64,000 nucleotides of DNA. It comes from Methylophilaceae bacterium 11 (GTDB taxonomy: Bacteria; Pseudomonadota; Gammaproteobacteria; Burkholderiales; Methylophilaceae). Both the position numbers and the translations under genes were made by a program. The DNA lies in contig JCKJ01000001.1 of assembly GCA_000525025.1 (NCBI GenBank), forward strand, positions 372,001 through 436,000, read 5' to 3'. Numbering within the stretch: position 1 is the first letter of the stretch; each line of letters begins with the position of its first letter. Shown in pieces: positions 19,294 to 28,573 of this stretch. The notes beneath the pieces are model-generated. The model searched no databases. It was given only the letters and a program-made list of their open reading frames with translations, and had not been told where the DNA came from.

Positions 19294-19788
19294 ATGTCTT
19301 TGCAAACTTGGGAATTGTTAAGTTACATTGTGACGGTGTTTGGTTTGCCGTTGGCAATCCTCTCATTTATGCTAGAGCAGCGTAAAGAACGTGAGAACGA
19401 AGAAGAAGAGGTGTATCAGTTATTGTCGGATGCCTATACCGATTTTCTTAAGCTGGTGATGGCGAATCCAGACCTTAAATTGCGCTCACAATCCAGTATT
19501 GAGCAGCTAACAGAAGAGCAACTGGAGCGTATGTACGTGATGTTTGAAATTTTGATTTCATTATTTGAACGTGCCTATTTACTTGCTTACGAGCCCAATA
19601 TGGCGGGCAAGCAATTGCGGCGTTGGTATTCATGGGATGACTATATGCGCGAGTGGTGCGAGCGCGATGATTTTCGGGAGTGGTTGCCAAGGCTGTTGCA
19701 AGGTGAAGACCCCGATTTTGCCAAGTACATCACAAAAATCGCGAAAGAAAAAGGCCGGGTTGGTACGCCGACCTTGATTGAGGTTTAA
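19294..19788 (+). CDS. Small membrane protein of unknown function
   Basis: The 164-residue product has one N-terminal membrane helix (about residues 8-25, IVTVFGLPLAILSFML), then a highly charged, Glu-rich helical region (QRKERENEEEE) and a Trp/Arg-rich C-terminal half (RRWYSWDDYMREWCERDDF). I do not recognise a characterised family. A GAGGAG ribosome-binding site supports the start. It overlaps the convergent nasA stop by 4 nt and may be co-transcribed with radC. Confidence 0.7.
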   Translation: MSLQTWELLSYIVTVFGLPLAILSFMLEQRKERENEEEEVYQLLSDAYTDFLKLVMANPDLKLRSQSSIEQLTEEQLERMYVMFEILISLFERAYLLAYEPNMAGKQLRRWYSWDDYMREWCERDDFREWLPRLLQGEDPDFAKYITKIAKEKGRVGTPTLIEV

Positions 19789-22529
19789 CCTACCTTAAGT
19801 GTGCTATGTGCTTTCACTAAACGTTTGAGTTCTGGCACACAAGAGCCACAGTTGGTGCCGCATTGCAACTTGGCTTGTAGCGTTTGCAAGTCTGCCCCAG
19901 CTTCACAGGTGTCGATAATTTCATTCTCTGACACATCAAAGCAGTTACACACAATTTTGCCACGGCTTTTTTGACCGCTAGGTGGCGCACTTAATGGCGC
20001 AAGTGCCCAACGTCTGAGTTCATCGGTAAATTGGCCTTGTTGCATCACTTGTTTCAGCCAGTCTGCTGCCAATGTTTCACCAATCAGTTTCACGCCAGTC
20101 ACTTGGCCTGATTCTACCAAGATGCGTTTATGGATACCGCGTTTGGCATCGTCATAATTTAGCATGGGTGCGTCTTCCACCATGCCAAGCATTTGGTCCA
20201 AACGTTGAATAATCGCGGCATCAGGCGCAGTATGATGCGATGCACGCAATACGACCATGCCGTGGTCACGACCATACAATCCGCAGGTGGCGTAATCAAA
20301 CTCTTTAAGTAGGGGGCGAATGTTTTCAACCAAACTTAGATTACTGCAAGTGCGCATGACCGTCATTTGCCAAGGCAGATCCAGCTTTTCAATCTTAATG
20401 GCCGTATGTTTTAGCTCAGGCTGCTTAGAGGTCTTATCAAATGCTGGCGGCATCAAGGCATTGACACCCAAGCCACTCATCGTTTGGCTTCCCCAGTGCA
20501 TAGGGATAAAGGTTTCCGCCGGTTTGACTTCTTCGGATTGCTGCACACGAATATTCAGGCTGCCGCGTTTATTACTCAGTTTCACAATGTCGCCGGACTT
20601 GAGCTGCCGGCGCGTCATGTCATCCTGATTCATAGACACAACCGGCTCTTCCACATGATTATAAAGTTGCGCAATGGTGCCGGTGCGGCTCATGCCATGC
20701 CACTGGTCACGTAAGCGTCCAGTCAGTAGGTGCAGCGGATGGCGCGCGTCGGTTTTATCGGCAGTACCTTTATATACTGCGTTGTGGAACTGCGCTTTGC
20801 CGTTAGGTTTTTGGAATACGCCATCGGTATACAGGCGTGCCTCACCAGTCGTTGCACCTTCTTTAAATGGCCATTGTTGCGGACCTTGTTGTTCCAGCAA
20901 CTGGTAGCTGAGTCCGGTAATGTCTAAATCGCGTCCGCGTGTTGTTTCACGGTGCTCGTTGAACACACTTTCCGTGGTGGGATAATCAAATAATGATTTA
21001 CCCGTGATAGATTTTGATACAAGTTTTTTCTCTAAACGTTGTGCAAAGTCCACCGCGATTTCCCAATCGTGGCGCGCTTCACCCGGCTTGGGCGATGCAC
21101 TTTGCAAGCGTGTGATTCTGCGTTCCGAGTTAGTCACGGTGCCTTCTTTTTCACCCCATGTCGTGGCTGGAAAGAACACATCGGCGTATTGGTTGCTGTC
21201 GGTGTTGTTAAAGGCATCTTGCAGGACGACGAGTTCGGCAGTATTCAGCGCTTCTAGTACATTATTCAGGTCTGGCATCGAGTGTGCTGGGTTGGTGCAG
21301 GCAATCCATACCGCTTTGATTTCACCTTTTTTAATGGCATCAAACATTTCAACCGCAGTTTTTCCGGGCTGGGCGGGCACATCATCAATGTCCCATAATT
21401 TCGCCACTTCTGCGCGGTGCTCGGCATTGGCTAAGTCACGGTGGCCAGAGAGTAAGTTGGCCATGCCGCCGACTTCACGGCCACCCATGGCATTGGGTTG
21501 TCCGGTGAGCGAGAATGGGCCAGCGCCCGGTTTGCCAATTTGGCCGGTGGCCAAGTGTAGGTTGATGAGTGCCGCATTTTTATCCGTGCCGTGCACCGAT
21601 TGATTGAGCCCCATGCAATACATGGAGAGCGTAGGACCAGCACCAAACCATTTAGCCGCTTGAATAATATCCTGCTCACTGATGCCGCAAATATCAGCCA
21701 CCATTTTAGGGGTGTATTCGCGTACGGTTTCTTTTAAAGCGTCAAAACCTTCGGTGTGGTTGCGGATATACTGCATATCCAACAGCCCTTCCCAGAGCAT
21801 CACGTGTAATAGACCATTGAATAGTGCAACATCGGTGCCCGGTAAAATGGCCAAATGTAAATCAGCAAACTGTGCCGTATCGGTGCGGCGTGGATCGACC
21901 ACTACAACTTTCATGTCAGGATTTTTAGCTTTGGCATCTTCGATGCGGCGGAAAATAATCGGGTGTGCAAAAGCGGTATTCGACCCTGCAATAAACAAAC
22001 ACCCGGTATGATCGATATCTTCATAGCAGGCGGGTGGGGAGTCTGCACCCAATGTGGCTTTGTAACCAGTCACGGCGGAGCTCATGCATAGGCGTGAATT
22101 GGTGTCGACGTTATTGGTGCCAATCAAGCCTTTAGCCAGCTTGTTGAACACATAGTAGTCTTCGGTTAGCAATTGGCCCGAAATATAAAAGGCCACGGAG
22201 TCCGGACCATGTTGTGCAATGGTGTCGGCGAATTTATCCACCACATAATCCAGAGACGCATCCCAAGTACTACGCTGACGCTCGGCACCGCGCTCGGTAC
22301 GCAATTCCGGATAGAGGCCGCGTGCATCCAATTTGGCCGTGAGGTGCAGGGTTGAACCCTTGGTGCATAGGCGTCCGAAATTGGCAGGGTGGTCGGGGTC
22401 ACCTTTCACATCAATAATACGTTGATGCTCTGTTTTAATAATCACGCCACAACCCACGCCACAATAGCAACAGGTAGCCTTGGTCTCTTTGACCGCAGGA
22501 TTGATAGGGGATTGCACTTGATTTGCCAT
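19785..22529 (-). CDS. nasA: Assimilatory nitrate reductase catalytic subunit
   Basis: NasA is a cytoplasmic molybdopterin enzyme reducing nitrate to nitrite for nitrogen assimilation. The 914-residue product has the N-terminal [4Fe-4S] site CCYCGVGC with a fourth Cys in GRLCTKG, the Mo-bis-MGD domains (SRLCMSSAV, VVVDPRRTDTAQFAD, GRLRDQWHGMSRTG), and a C-terminal BFD-like [2Fe-2S] domain (VCNCFDVS, CGTNCGSC). That fusion is typical of proteobacterial NasA. There is no signal peptide. It is the last gene of the nirB-MFS-kinase-nirD-nasA row. Confidence 0.95.
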   Translation of the reverse strand: MANQVQSPINPAVKETKATCCYCGVGCGVIIKTEHQRIIDVKGDPDHPANFGRLCTKGSTLHLTAKLDARGLYPELRTERGAERQRSTWDASLDYVVDKFADTIAQHGPDSVAFYISGQLLTEDYYVFNKLAKGLIGTNNVDTNSRLCMSSAVTGYKATLGADSPPACYEDIDHTGCLFIAGSNTAFAHPIIFRRIEDAKAKNPDMKVVVVDPRRTDTAQFADLHLAILPGTDVALFNGLLHVMLWEGLLDMQYIRNHTEGFDALKETVREYTPKMVADICGISEQDIIQAAKWFGAGPTLSMYCMGLNQSVHGTDKNAALINLHLATGQIGKPGAGPFSLTGQPNAMGGREVGGMANLLSGHRDLANAEHRAEVAKLWDIDDVPAQPGKTAVEMFDAIKKGEIKAVWIACTNPAHSMPDLNNVLEALNTAELVVLQDAFNNTDSNQYADVFFPATTWGEKEGTVTNSERRITRLQSASPKPGEARHDWEIAVDFAQRLEKKLVSKSITGKSLFDYPTTESVFNEHRETTRGRDLDITGLSYQLLEQQGPQQWPFKEGATTGEARLYTDGVFQKPNGKAQFHNAVYKGTADKTDARHPLHLLTGRLRDQWHGMSRTGTIAQLYNHVEEPVVSMNQDDMTRRQLKSGDIVKLSNKRGSLNIRVQQSEEVKPAETFIPMHWGSQTMSGLGVNALMPPAFDKTSKQPELKHTAIKIEKLDLPWQMTVMRTCSNLSLVENIRPLLKEFDYATCGLYGRDHGMVVLRASHHTAPDAAIIQRLDQMLGMVEDAPMLNYDDAKRGIHKRILVESGQVTGVKLIGETLAADWLKQVMQQGQFTDELRRWALAPLSAPPSGQKSRGKIVCNCFDVSENEIIDTCEAGADLQTLQAKLQCGTNCGSCVPELKRLVKAHSTLKVG

Positions 22530-22561
22530 TTGCTACTTTGTCCGTCTTTAAATTACTAACT

Positions 22562-22867
22562 TCAAATTTCTAAATACACCATACCATCTTCTACTTTGAC
22601 TGCATAGCAAGCGGTTTGACCTACATCTGGCTCTTCCGCTTTGCCGTCTACCAAGCTGATTTTCCAGCTATGTAGCGGGCAGGCCACTTTGTCACCATAG
22701 ACAATCCCTTGCGAGAGTGGGCCGCCTTTGTGTGGACAGGTATTGTTCAGCGCAAATACACGGTCATCTTCGGTGCGGAAAATACCAATATCTGTTTTTT
22801 CAGTACGCACCAAGCGTGAACCCAGTTTAGGGATTTCGGTTAAGGGGCAAACTTTTGTCCAGCTCAT
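22562..22867 (-). CDS. nirD: Nitrite reductase small subunit NirD
   Basis: NirD is the small, Rieske-like subunit of the NADH-dependent assimilatory nitrite reductase. The 101-residue product has the two Rieske boxes, CPHKGGPLSQG and CPLHSWKISL, with all Cys and His ligands, so it could bind a [2Fe-2S] cluster; some NirD homologues lack these. GGAG precedes the ATG. It is separated from nirB by two genes, which is unusual compared with adjacent nirBD. Confidence 0.93.
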   Translation of the reverse strand: MSWTKVCPLTEIPKLGSRLVRTEKTDIGIFRTEDDRVFALNNTCPHKGGPLSQGIVYGDKVACPLHSWKISLVDGKAEEPDVGQTACYAVKVEDGMVYLEI

Positions 22868-22901
22868 AAAAACTCCAAAATGATATGAAATGCAGTCTAT
22901 G

Positions 22902-24590
22902 TTAAGAGACTATTAGTAAATAAATAAATAAAAAATTAAGGATCAGAGAGAAAATCGCCAGCCACTGCCATTTGAGTAATCGGGCTCTTGCAATCAGTGG
23001 TGTGCGTTGCAATGCAATGGGTTTGAGCTCGCCGTATTCCAGCGCATGTAACATCTCGTCTGCTGTTTCAAAGCGTTTATCACTATCTCGTGCAACAGCT
23101 TTAAGAATGATATTTTCTAGCCATGCCGGAATATCCGGACGGTAGCGTGTGGGGCGAATCGGCTCGCCAAAACGTGGCGCTTGAAAAGGCTCGATCTCGC
23201 CATAAGGATATTTTCTGGTCAGCAAGTAATACAGCGTGACGCCTGCCGCATAAATATCGGTAGTGATGTCTGCAGACTTACCTTCAAATAATTCCGGTGC
23301 CATAAAGCTTGGCGTGCCAGGGTTACTCATGGTTTCCGGTGTGCCGATGGTGGTATTGAGTGCTACCCCTAAATCTAAAATGCGCAAACGCTGGTCTGAG
23401 CCAATATGAATGTTGGCTGGTTTGATGTCGCGATGAATAATATTTAAGCGGTGCAACATGCTGATGCCTCGCATCAGGTCTTCAGCGGTCTTGGCTACGC
23501 CATTGACCGTAAAGTGATGTCCATGTTCAATGCGCTGCTGCAAGGTCGCACCTTCGTGCCAGGTCATCACATAATACAAATGCTTGCGCTGTTCTGCCGT
23601 TAACGGCAGCACTTGAGGCACGCATTGCGAAACCACGCGTTTAGCCAGCCATTCTTCATTCAATAGTGCTTGGCAACTGTCTTTATCATTGGCCATGATG
23701 GGCTGCAGTGTTTTTAATACAAACAATTGCTTGCTCTGGTTTCTGACTTTGTACAGTACGGTAGCGCGTGAGTCATGCAAGATATCCTGCACTTCAAAGC
23801 CATCCAGTGCATCGCCCACTTTTAGCTTGGGTGGCACGGCTAAGTTTTGTGCATCCGAGAGTAAATCATTCAGGTTATCGGTGCCAATCTCATCGATGCG
23901 CACAATGATTGCCGTTGCATTGTCTTGCCCACCTTTTTCCAACGCCGTTTTGGTGAGGTGGTCACTGATCATTTGCGGGCTGTCGTATAGCATCATGGCA
24001 TGATGGATCGCTTTCTCACCTAATGGCTCCCATACGCCATCACTCATCATGGCAAAGGTGTCGCCTACTTCTAATAGGCCTTCGGAAAAATCTACATTAA
24101 GCGTGCTATCTAACCCTACTGCGCGCTTGAGCACGTGGCGCATGTCGGGTCTGTCCCATACATGATCGGTCGTGAGTTGTGTGAGCGTTTTGTTGCGCAA
24201 CCGATAAATACGTGTATCCCCCACATGCGCCAGAATATAACGCTGCCCTTTCAATACAAGTAGCGATAATGTTGTCGCCATGCCAGACATATCGCGATTA
24301 GCTGCGGCCTGTGCCAGCACCCAACGGTTGGCGGCACTCAACACTTTTTCTAACGAGATATGGATTTGCCAAGTATCAGGGGTTGCATAGTAATCGGCAG
24401 AGACTGTACGCACTGTCATTTCAGCGGCCTCGCGCCCACCCGCGTTGCCACTGACACCATCAGCCACCGCAATGAGCGCACCTTTGGTGGCGAGCACCGC
24501 GTGGTTTGGCGTGACCACACCCGCGTAATCTTCATTACGTGTGCGTGGCCCTACTAGGCTACTTTCGCCAACGCTAAATTTCAGTGACAT
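22902..24590 (-). CDS. PP2C phosphatase / Ser-Thr protein kinase fusion, membrane-anchored
   Basis: The 562-residue protein joins an N-terminal PP2C domain (TRNEDYAGV, VADGVSGNAGGREAA, LAHVGDTRIYRL, MSDGVWEPLG, GGQDNATAI) to a Hanks-type kinase (VLK lysine, HRDIKPANIHI catalytic loop, DLG instead of DFG, APELFEG, DIYAAGVTLYYLL). It ends in a membrane helix (about residues 540-560). The glycine-rich loop is poor (ILHDSRATVLYKV), so kinase activity needs testing. It lies between the MFS nitrate carrier and nirD on the same strand, which suggests post-translational control of nitrate uptake or reduction. No target is known. Confidence 0.92.
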   Translation of the reverse strand: MSLKFSVGESSLVGPRTRNEDYAGVVTPNHAVLATKGALIAVADGVSGNAGGREAAEMTVRTVSADYYATPDTWQIHISLEKVLSAANRWVLAQAAANRDMSGMATTLSLLVLKGQRYILAHVGDTRIYRLRNKTLTQLTTDHVWDRPDMRHVLKRAVGLDSTLNVDFSEGLLEVGDTFAMMSDGVWEPLGEKAIHHAMMLYDSPQMISDHLTKTALEKGGQDNATAIIVRIDEIGTDNLNDLLSDAQNLAVPPKLKVGDALDGFEVQDILHDSRATVLYKVRNQSKQLFVLKTLQPIMANDKDSCQALLNEEWLAKRVVSQCVPQVLPLTAEQRKHLYYVMTWHEGATLQQRIEHGHHFTVNGVAKTAEDLMRGISMLHRLNIIHRDIKPANIHIGSDQRLRILDLGVALNTTIGTPETMSNPGTPSFMAPELFEGKSADITTDIYAAGVTLYYLLTRKYPYGEIEPFQAPRFGEPIRPTRYRPDIPAWLENIILKAVARDSDKRFETADEMLHALEYGELKPIALQRTPLIARARLLKWQWLAIFSLILNFLFIYLLIVS

Positions 24591-24617
24591 GACAATACTT
24601 AACGATTAAAACAGCCA

Positions 24618-25829
24618 CTATACCTTAGCGGTGGTAGCCGTTGCAGCACCCCAGGTAGTTCTCCAGCGTGTTTTCACACCCATTAATCCCACCATGGCTA
24701 AGATGGCCAATCCGGCAAATATCAATAAGCCAATTTGATAGCTGCCGGTCACTTGTTTAGAGTAGCCCAAGCTGGAAGCAAGATAGAAACCACCAATGCC
24801 GCCCGCCATACCAACCAACCCAGTCATGACGCCAATCTCTCTGCGGAAGCGTTGCGGCACCAATTGGAACACTGCACCGTTGCCCATGCCGAGTGCTGCC
24901 ATAGCCAGAATCACAACCGTTAAGCCTAAGGCTTGAGTTGGAATACCAAAACTTAAGATAAATAAGAACAAGGCCGCCAAGATGTACATGATGGTGAGTG
25001 AACGAATGCCACCGATACGGTCTGCCAATAAGCCACCAAATGGGCGTACCAATGAACCAGCAAACACGCATGCGGCCGTAAAGTAACCAGCATGGACTGG
25101 CGGTAGACCATATTGGTCATTGAAATAAATAGTCAATGAAGAAGCCAAGCCAACAAAACCGCCAAAGGTCACGCTATAAAAGAACATGAACCACCAAGCG
25201 TCTTTGTCTTTTAATACAGCAAGATATTGCCCTAAAGATTTGGCTGCGGGTGCGTCCGGTGCGTCTTTGGCAAAAATCACATACACCAACAAGGCAATGC
25301 TGAGTGGGATGAGCGCTAAACCAAACACGTTGTTCCAGCCGAATGCAATCGCTAAGCCTGGCGCAAATAACGCGGCTAACGCTGTACCAGAGTTGCCTGC
25401 ACCCGCAATGCCTAATGCCGTGCCTTGATGCTCTGGCGGGTACCAGCGTGAGGCCAATGGCAGTGCCACGGCAAACGCTGCACCGGCAAAGCCCAAGAAC
25501 ATGCCTAATAACAAGGTATGTTGATAAGTATGCACACCATGCAGCCAAGCCACCAGCAGTGCGGCAATCACAATAAACTGGCCCACTAAACCCGCTTTTT
25601 TAGGCTTGATTTGATCAACCAACACGCCCATAAAAATACGCAGCAAAGCGCCTGTCAGCACTGGTGTGGCGACCATTAACCCTTTTTGTGCTGGCGTTAG
25701 ATTCAGGTCTGCCGCGATTTGCACGGCGAGTGGGCCTAACATGACCCACACCATAAAGCTTAAATCAAAGTAGAAAAAGGCAGAAAATAAAGTGGGCTTA
25801 TGGCCGACTTCCCAAAAACTTTTTTGCAT
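24618..25829 (-). CDS. narK: Nitrate/nitrite MFS transporter (NarK/NasA-type)
   Basis: The 403-residue protein is a 12-helix major-facilitator carrier of the nitrate-nitrite porter family. Family features include the N-terminal FDLSFMVWVMLGPLAV, the arginine-bearing helices around LLRIFMGVLVD, and the two glycine-rich signatures GIAGAGNSGTALAAL and GLVGMAGGIGGFYL. I chose the ATG at 25829 because AGGAG lies 6 nt upstream; the ATG at 25835 abuts it. In an assimilation cluster it probably imports nitrate or nitrite. Confidence 0.92.
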   Translation of the reverse strand: MQKSFWEVGHKPTLFSAFFYFDLSFMVWVMLGPLAVQIAADLNLTPAQKGLMVATPVLTGALLRIFMGVLVDQIKPKKAGLVGQFIVIAALLVAWLHGVHTYQHTLLLGMFLGFAGAAFAVALPLASRWYPPEHQGTALGIAGAGNSGTALAALFAPGLAIAFGWNNVFGLALIPLSIALLVYVIFAKDAPDAPAAKSLGQYLAVLKDKDAWWFMFFYSVTFGGFVGLASSLTIYFNDQYGLPPVHAGYFTAACVFAGSLVRPFGGLLADRIGGIRSLTIMYILAALFLFILSFGIPTQALGLTVVILAMAALGMGNGAVFQLVPQRFRREIGVMTGLVGMAGGIGGFYLASSLGYSKQVTGSYQIGLLIFAGLAILAMVGLMGVKTRWRTTWGAATATTAKV

Positions 25830-25841
25830 GATCATCTCCTT

Positions 25842-25862
25842 GGTGAAGTATTCAGCTTCACC
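25842..25862 (-). promoter_or_regulatory. Hairpin just upstream of the MFS nitrate carrier
   Basis: GGTGAAG and CTTCACC pair perfectly around a 7-nt loop, immediately upstream of the AGGAG ribosome-binding site. With no U-tract it could affect translation or mRNA stability within the operon. Confidence 0.35.
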
Positions 25863-25938
25863 TATATATTGTTAAGCGTGAAACGGGTCGTCTCACGGGC
25901 TCTTGATTGAAAAAGAAGCGGTATTAGGCCGTGCGGCA

Positions 25939-28365
25939 CTACACTGTAATAGTGTCGAACTCTTTATGCTCAGCACGTTTTTTCACGCGATCCGCCCAAG
26001 GGTCTACAGAACCTTGTAAGGCGTACAGCAAGCGCTCATAAGCGGCGGTACGGCCTTCGGCATCTTCTAGAATACGTTTCTTCACGTAATCCAGACCTAC
26101 ACGTTCAATCCAGTGCACGGTACGGTCAAGGTAACGCGCTTCTTCGCGGTAAATTTGGATAAACGCACCAGAGTACTCAATCACTTCTTCTGCCGTTTTC
26201 ACTTTGCAGAGGAACTGGGCGACTTCAGTTTTGATACCGCCGTTACCACCGACATAAATCTCCCAGCCAGAATCGACGCCAATGATGCCGACATCTTTAA
26301 TGCCAGATTCCGCGCAGTTACGTGGGCAGCCAGACACCGCAAACTTCACTTTATGCGGCGCCCACATGTGGTCAAACGCTTTTTCAATATCAATGCCGAG
26401 TTGCGTAGAGTTTTGTGTACCAAAACGGCAGAACTCAGAACCCACACAGGTTTTAACAGTACGGATCGATTTGCCGTAAGCGTAGCCAGAAGGCATATCT
26501 AAATCTGCCCACATGCTGGTGAGGTCTTCTTTTTTCACACCGAGCAAGTCAATACGCTGACCGCCAGTGACTTTCACCATTGGCACATTGTATTTGTCGG
26601 CCACATCGGCAATTTTGCGCAATTGATCAGAGGATGTAACGCCGCCATACATACGTGGAATCACAGAGTAGGTACCATCTTTCTGGATATTTGCGTGCAC
26701 GCGTTCGTTAATAAAGCGTGATTGCGGATCATCTTTGGCTTCGTGTGGCCAGCTGGAAATTAGGTAGTAATTCAATGCAGGGCGGCAAGTTGCACAACCG
26801 TTAGGTGTGCCCCAGCTCATGCCTTTCATCGCATCTGGAATATTCAGGTATTTGTTTTTGCGAATTTCTTCACGGACGACCTCGTGGCTCTTATCGGTAC
26901 AACCGCAAATCGATTTGCTGCTAGAAGGCGGTGCATAACCACCCCCTAAAGTAGAGGCTAAAATTTGCTCGACCAAGCCTGTGCAAGAGCCGCAGCTTGA
27001 ACCCGCTTTGGTTTGTTTTTTAACGTCGTCAATGGTGAACAAGCCTTTTTCTTGAATGGCTTTGACGATCGTGCCTTTGCATACACCATTACAGCCACAG
27101 ACTTCCATTTCGTCTGTCATAGCGGCTGCTTTATCTTGACCTTGGTGCCCGGTATTGCCCAGACTATCTTGCCCGAACATGAGGTGATCACGTATCTCAT
27201 GAATCGGTTTGCTATCACGCAACATCTGGAAATACCAAGCCCCATCCGTCGTATCGCCATAGAGCACGCTGCCGATGATTTTGTCATCTTTAATCACGAG
27301 TTTTTTGTACACCCCGCCTACTGCATCGTGCAACACAATTTCTTCGGTATCTTCACCGCCAGAGAAATCTCCGGCAGAAAACAAATCAATGCCTGTGACT
27401 TTTAATTTTGTTGAAGTCACGGAGCCTTTGTATAACCCAATACCAAAGTTGGCCAAGTGTGTGGCGCACACCTTAGCCATTTCAAATAACGGCGCGACCA
27501 ACCCGTAAGAGGTGCCGCGATGTGAAACGCATTCGCCCACTGCATACACGCGCGGGTCGTAAGTTTGCATGGTGTCGTTGACTACAATGCCACGGTTACA
27601 ATGGATGCCAGCCGATTCCGCTAAAGCGTAATTCGGGCGAATCCCTACCGCCATGACGACTAAATCGGCGGGGACTTCTTGGCCGTCTTTAAATTTGACT
27701 GCCGTCACGCGGCCATCTTTACCAATCAGTGATTCGGTATCTTTTTTCAGTAAAAAGTGCAGGCCTTTAGACTCTAGTGATTTTTGCAGCATCACGCCTG
27801 CAGTTTTGTCTAGCTGGCGTTCAAGTAACCACTCGTTTTTATGGACGACAGTGACATCCATGCCCTGGATTTTCAACCCATTGGCCGCTTCTAAACCAAG
27901 CAAGCCGCCACCAATTACCACTGCATGTTTATATTGTTTAGCAGTTTCAATCATGTCGTTAGTATCTTTAATGTCGCGATACCCCAGCACGCCTTGTAAA
28001 TCGGCACCGGGAATTGGCAACATAAACGGCTTGGAACCTGTGGCCAACAACAAACGGTCGTATTCTGCACTGGTGCCATCTTCCGCATACACCACGCGAT
28101 TTTTACGATCAATCTTGTTGATGCGTGCGTTGGTGTAGAGCGTGATATTGTTTTCTGCGTACCATTCGCGTGTATTTAAAATGATGTCATCAATCGTTTG
28201 CTCGTTTGCAAGCACCGGCGACAGCATAATGCGGTTGTAATTGGGATAAGGTTCATCGCCAAACACTGTAATGTGATAGATATCCGGCGCTATTTTGAGT
28301 AGCTCCTCTACCACGCGCATACCTGCCATCCCGTTCCCGACCACCACTAAATTCATTTTTTTCAT
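25939..28365 (-). CDS. nirB: NADH-dependent nitrite reductase large subunit NirB
   Basis: NirB reduces nitrite to ammonium with NADH using FAD, iron-sulfur clusters and siroheme. The 808-residue product has the FAD/NAD(P) domains (VVVGNGMAGMRVVEELL, VVIGGGLLGLEAA), a BFD-like [2Fe-2S] domain (CGCNGVCKGT, SCGSCTGL), and the C-terminal siroheme/[4Fe-4S] region (CVGSEFCRFG and SGCPRNCAESG supplying four cysteines). An AGGTAGGTG stretch precedes the ATG. It heads the second nitrate transcription unit, with a sigma54-like promoter and an upstream inverted repeat. Confidence 0.96.
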   Translation of the reverse strand: MKKMNLVVVGNGMAGMRVVEELLKIAPDIYHITVFGDEPYPNYNRIMLSPVLANEQTIDDIILNTREWYAENNITLYTNARINKIDRKNRVVYAEDGTSAEYDRLLLATGSKPFMLPIPGADLQGVLGYRDIKDTNDMIETAKQYKHAVVIGGGLLGLEAANGLKIQGMDVTVVHKNEWLLERQLDKTAGVMLQKSLESKGLHFLLKKDTESLIGKDGRVTAVKFKDGQEVPADLVVMAVGIRPNYALAESAGIHCNRGIVVNDTMQTYDPRVYAVGECVSHRGTSYGLVAPLFEMAKVCATHLANFGIGLYKGSVTSTKLKVTGIDLFSAGDFSGGEDTEEIVLHDAVGGVYKKLVIKDDKIIGSVLYGDTTDGAWYFQMLRDSKPIHEIRDHLMFGQDSLGNTGHQGQDKAAAMTDEMEVCGCNGVCKGTIVKAIQEKGLFTIDDVKKQTKAGSSCGSCTGLVEQILASTLGGGYAPPSSSKSICGCTDKSHEVVREEIRKNKYLNIPDAMKGMSWGTPNGCATCRPALNYYLISSWPHEAKDDPQSRFINERVHANIQKDGTYSVIPRMYGGVTSSDQLRKIADVADKYNVPMVKVTGGQRIDLLGVKKEDLTSMWADLDMPSGYAYGKSIRTVKTCVGSEFCRFGTQNSTQLGIDIEKAFDHMWAPHKVKFAVSGCPRNCAESGIKDVGIIGVDSGWEIYVGGNGGIKTEVAQFLCKVKTAEEVIEYSGAFIQIYREEARYLDRTVHWIERVGLDYVKKRILEDAEGRTAAYERLLYALQGSVDPWADRVKKRAEHKEFDTITV

Positions 28366-28398
28366 AGTACACCTACCTTGTTTAATCTATCGCGTTTA

Positions 28399-28414
28399 AG
28401 CAATTTACGAGCCA
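28399..28414 (-). promoter_or_regulatory. Candidate sigma54 (-24/-12) promoter of nirB
   Basis: On the minus strand TGGCTC-GTAAA-TTGCT matches the sigma54 consensus TGGCAC-N5-TTGCW at all but one defined position, keeping the GG (-24) and GC (-12). The predicted start of transcription near 28388 leaves a leader of about 23 nt before nirB. Confidence 0.65.
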
Positions 28415-28488
28415 TGTATATAACCATAGCGGAATCAATGCATTACATATCGTCTATACGTCATTTAACGTAGTGATGACCATTAATA

Positions 28489-28530
28489 GTGCATATGCAC
28501 CAAGATGTGATTTATCTTGGTGCATGCGCA
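28489..28530. promoter_or_regulatory. Long inverted repeat upstream of nirB, candidate NtrC enhancer
   Basis: ATGCACCAAGAT (28495-28506) and ATCTTGGTGCAT (28514-28525) are perfect 12-bp inverted copies, extending outward with two mismatches. They contain the NtrC half-sites GCAC and GTGC, here 19 nt apart rather than the usual 7. The centre (28510) is 110 bp upstream of the -12 cytosine of the sigma54 element. A 12-bp palindrome GTGCATATGCAC (28489-28500) overlaps it. It could instead be an RNA hairpin. Confidence 0.5.
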
Positions 28531-28543
28531 AAAACCTATCTCG

Positions 28544-28564
28544 CTACCCACTTTTTGTGGGTAG
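28544..28564 (-). terminator. Possible terminator of the porin gene
   Basis: CTACCCAC and GTGGGTAG form a perfect 8-bp stem with a 5-nt loop, 10 nt beyond the porin stop. The nearest T-tract on the minus strand (T5) is 9 nt further on, so termination may be weak. It separates the nrt-porin unit from nirB. Confidence 0.5.
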
Positions 28565-28573
28565 TGATGTTAG

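Noticed and set aside
21004-21603. 199-codon plus-strand open frame opposite nasA
   Set aside because: Entirely antisense to a clear nasA coding region, low-complexity Ser/Ala-rich translation, no homologous motif. A codon-bias shadow.
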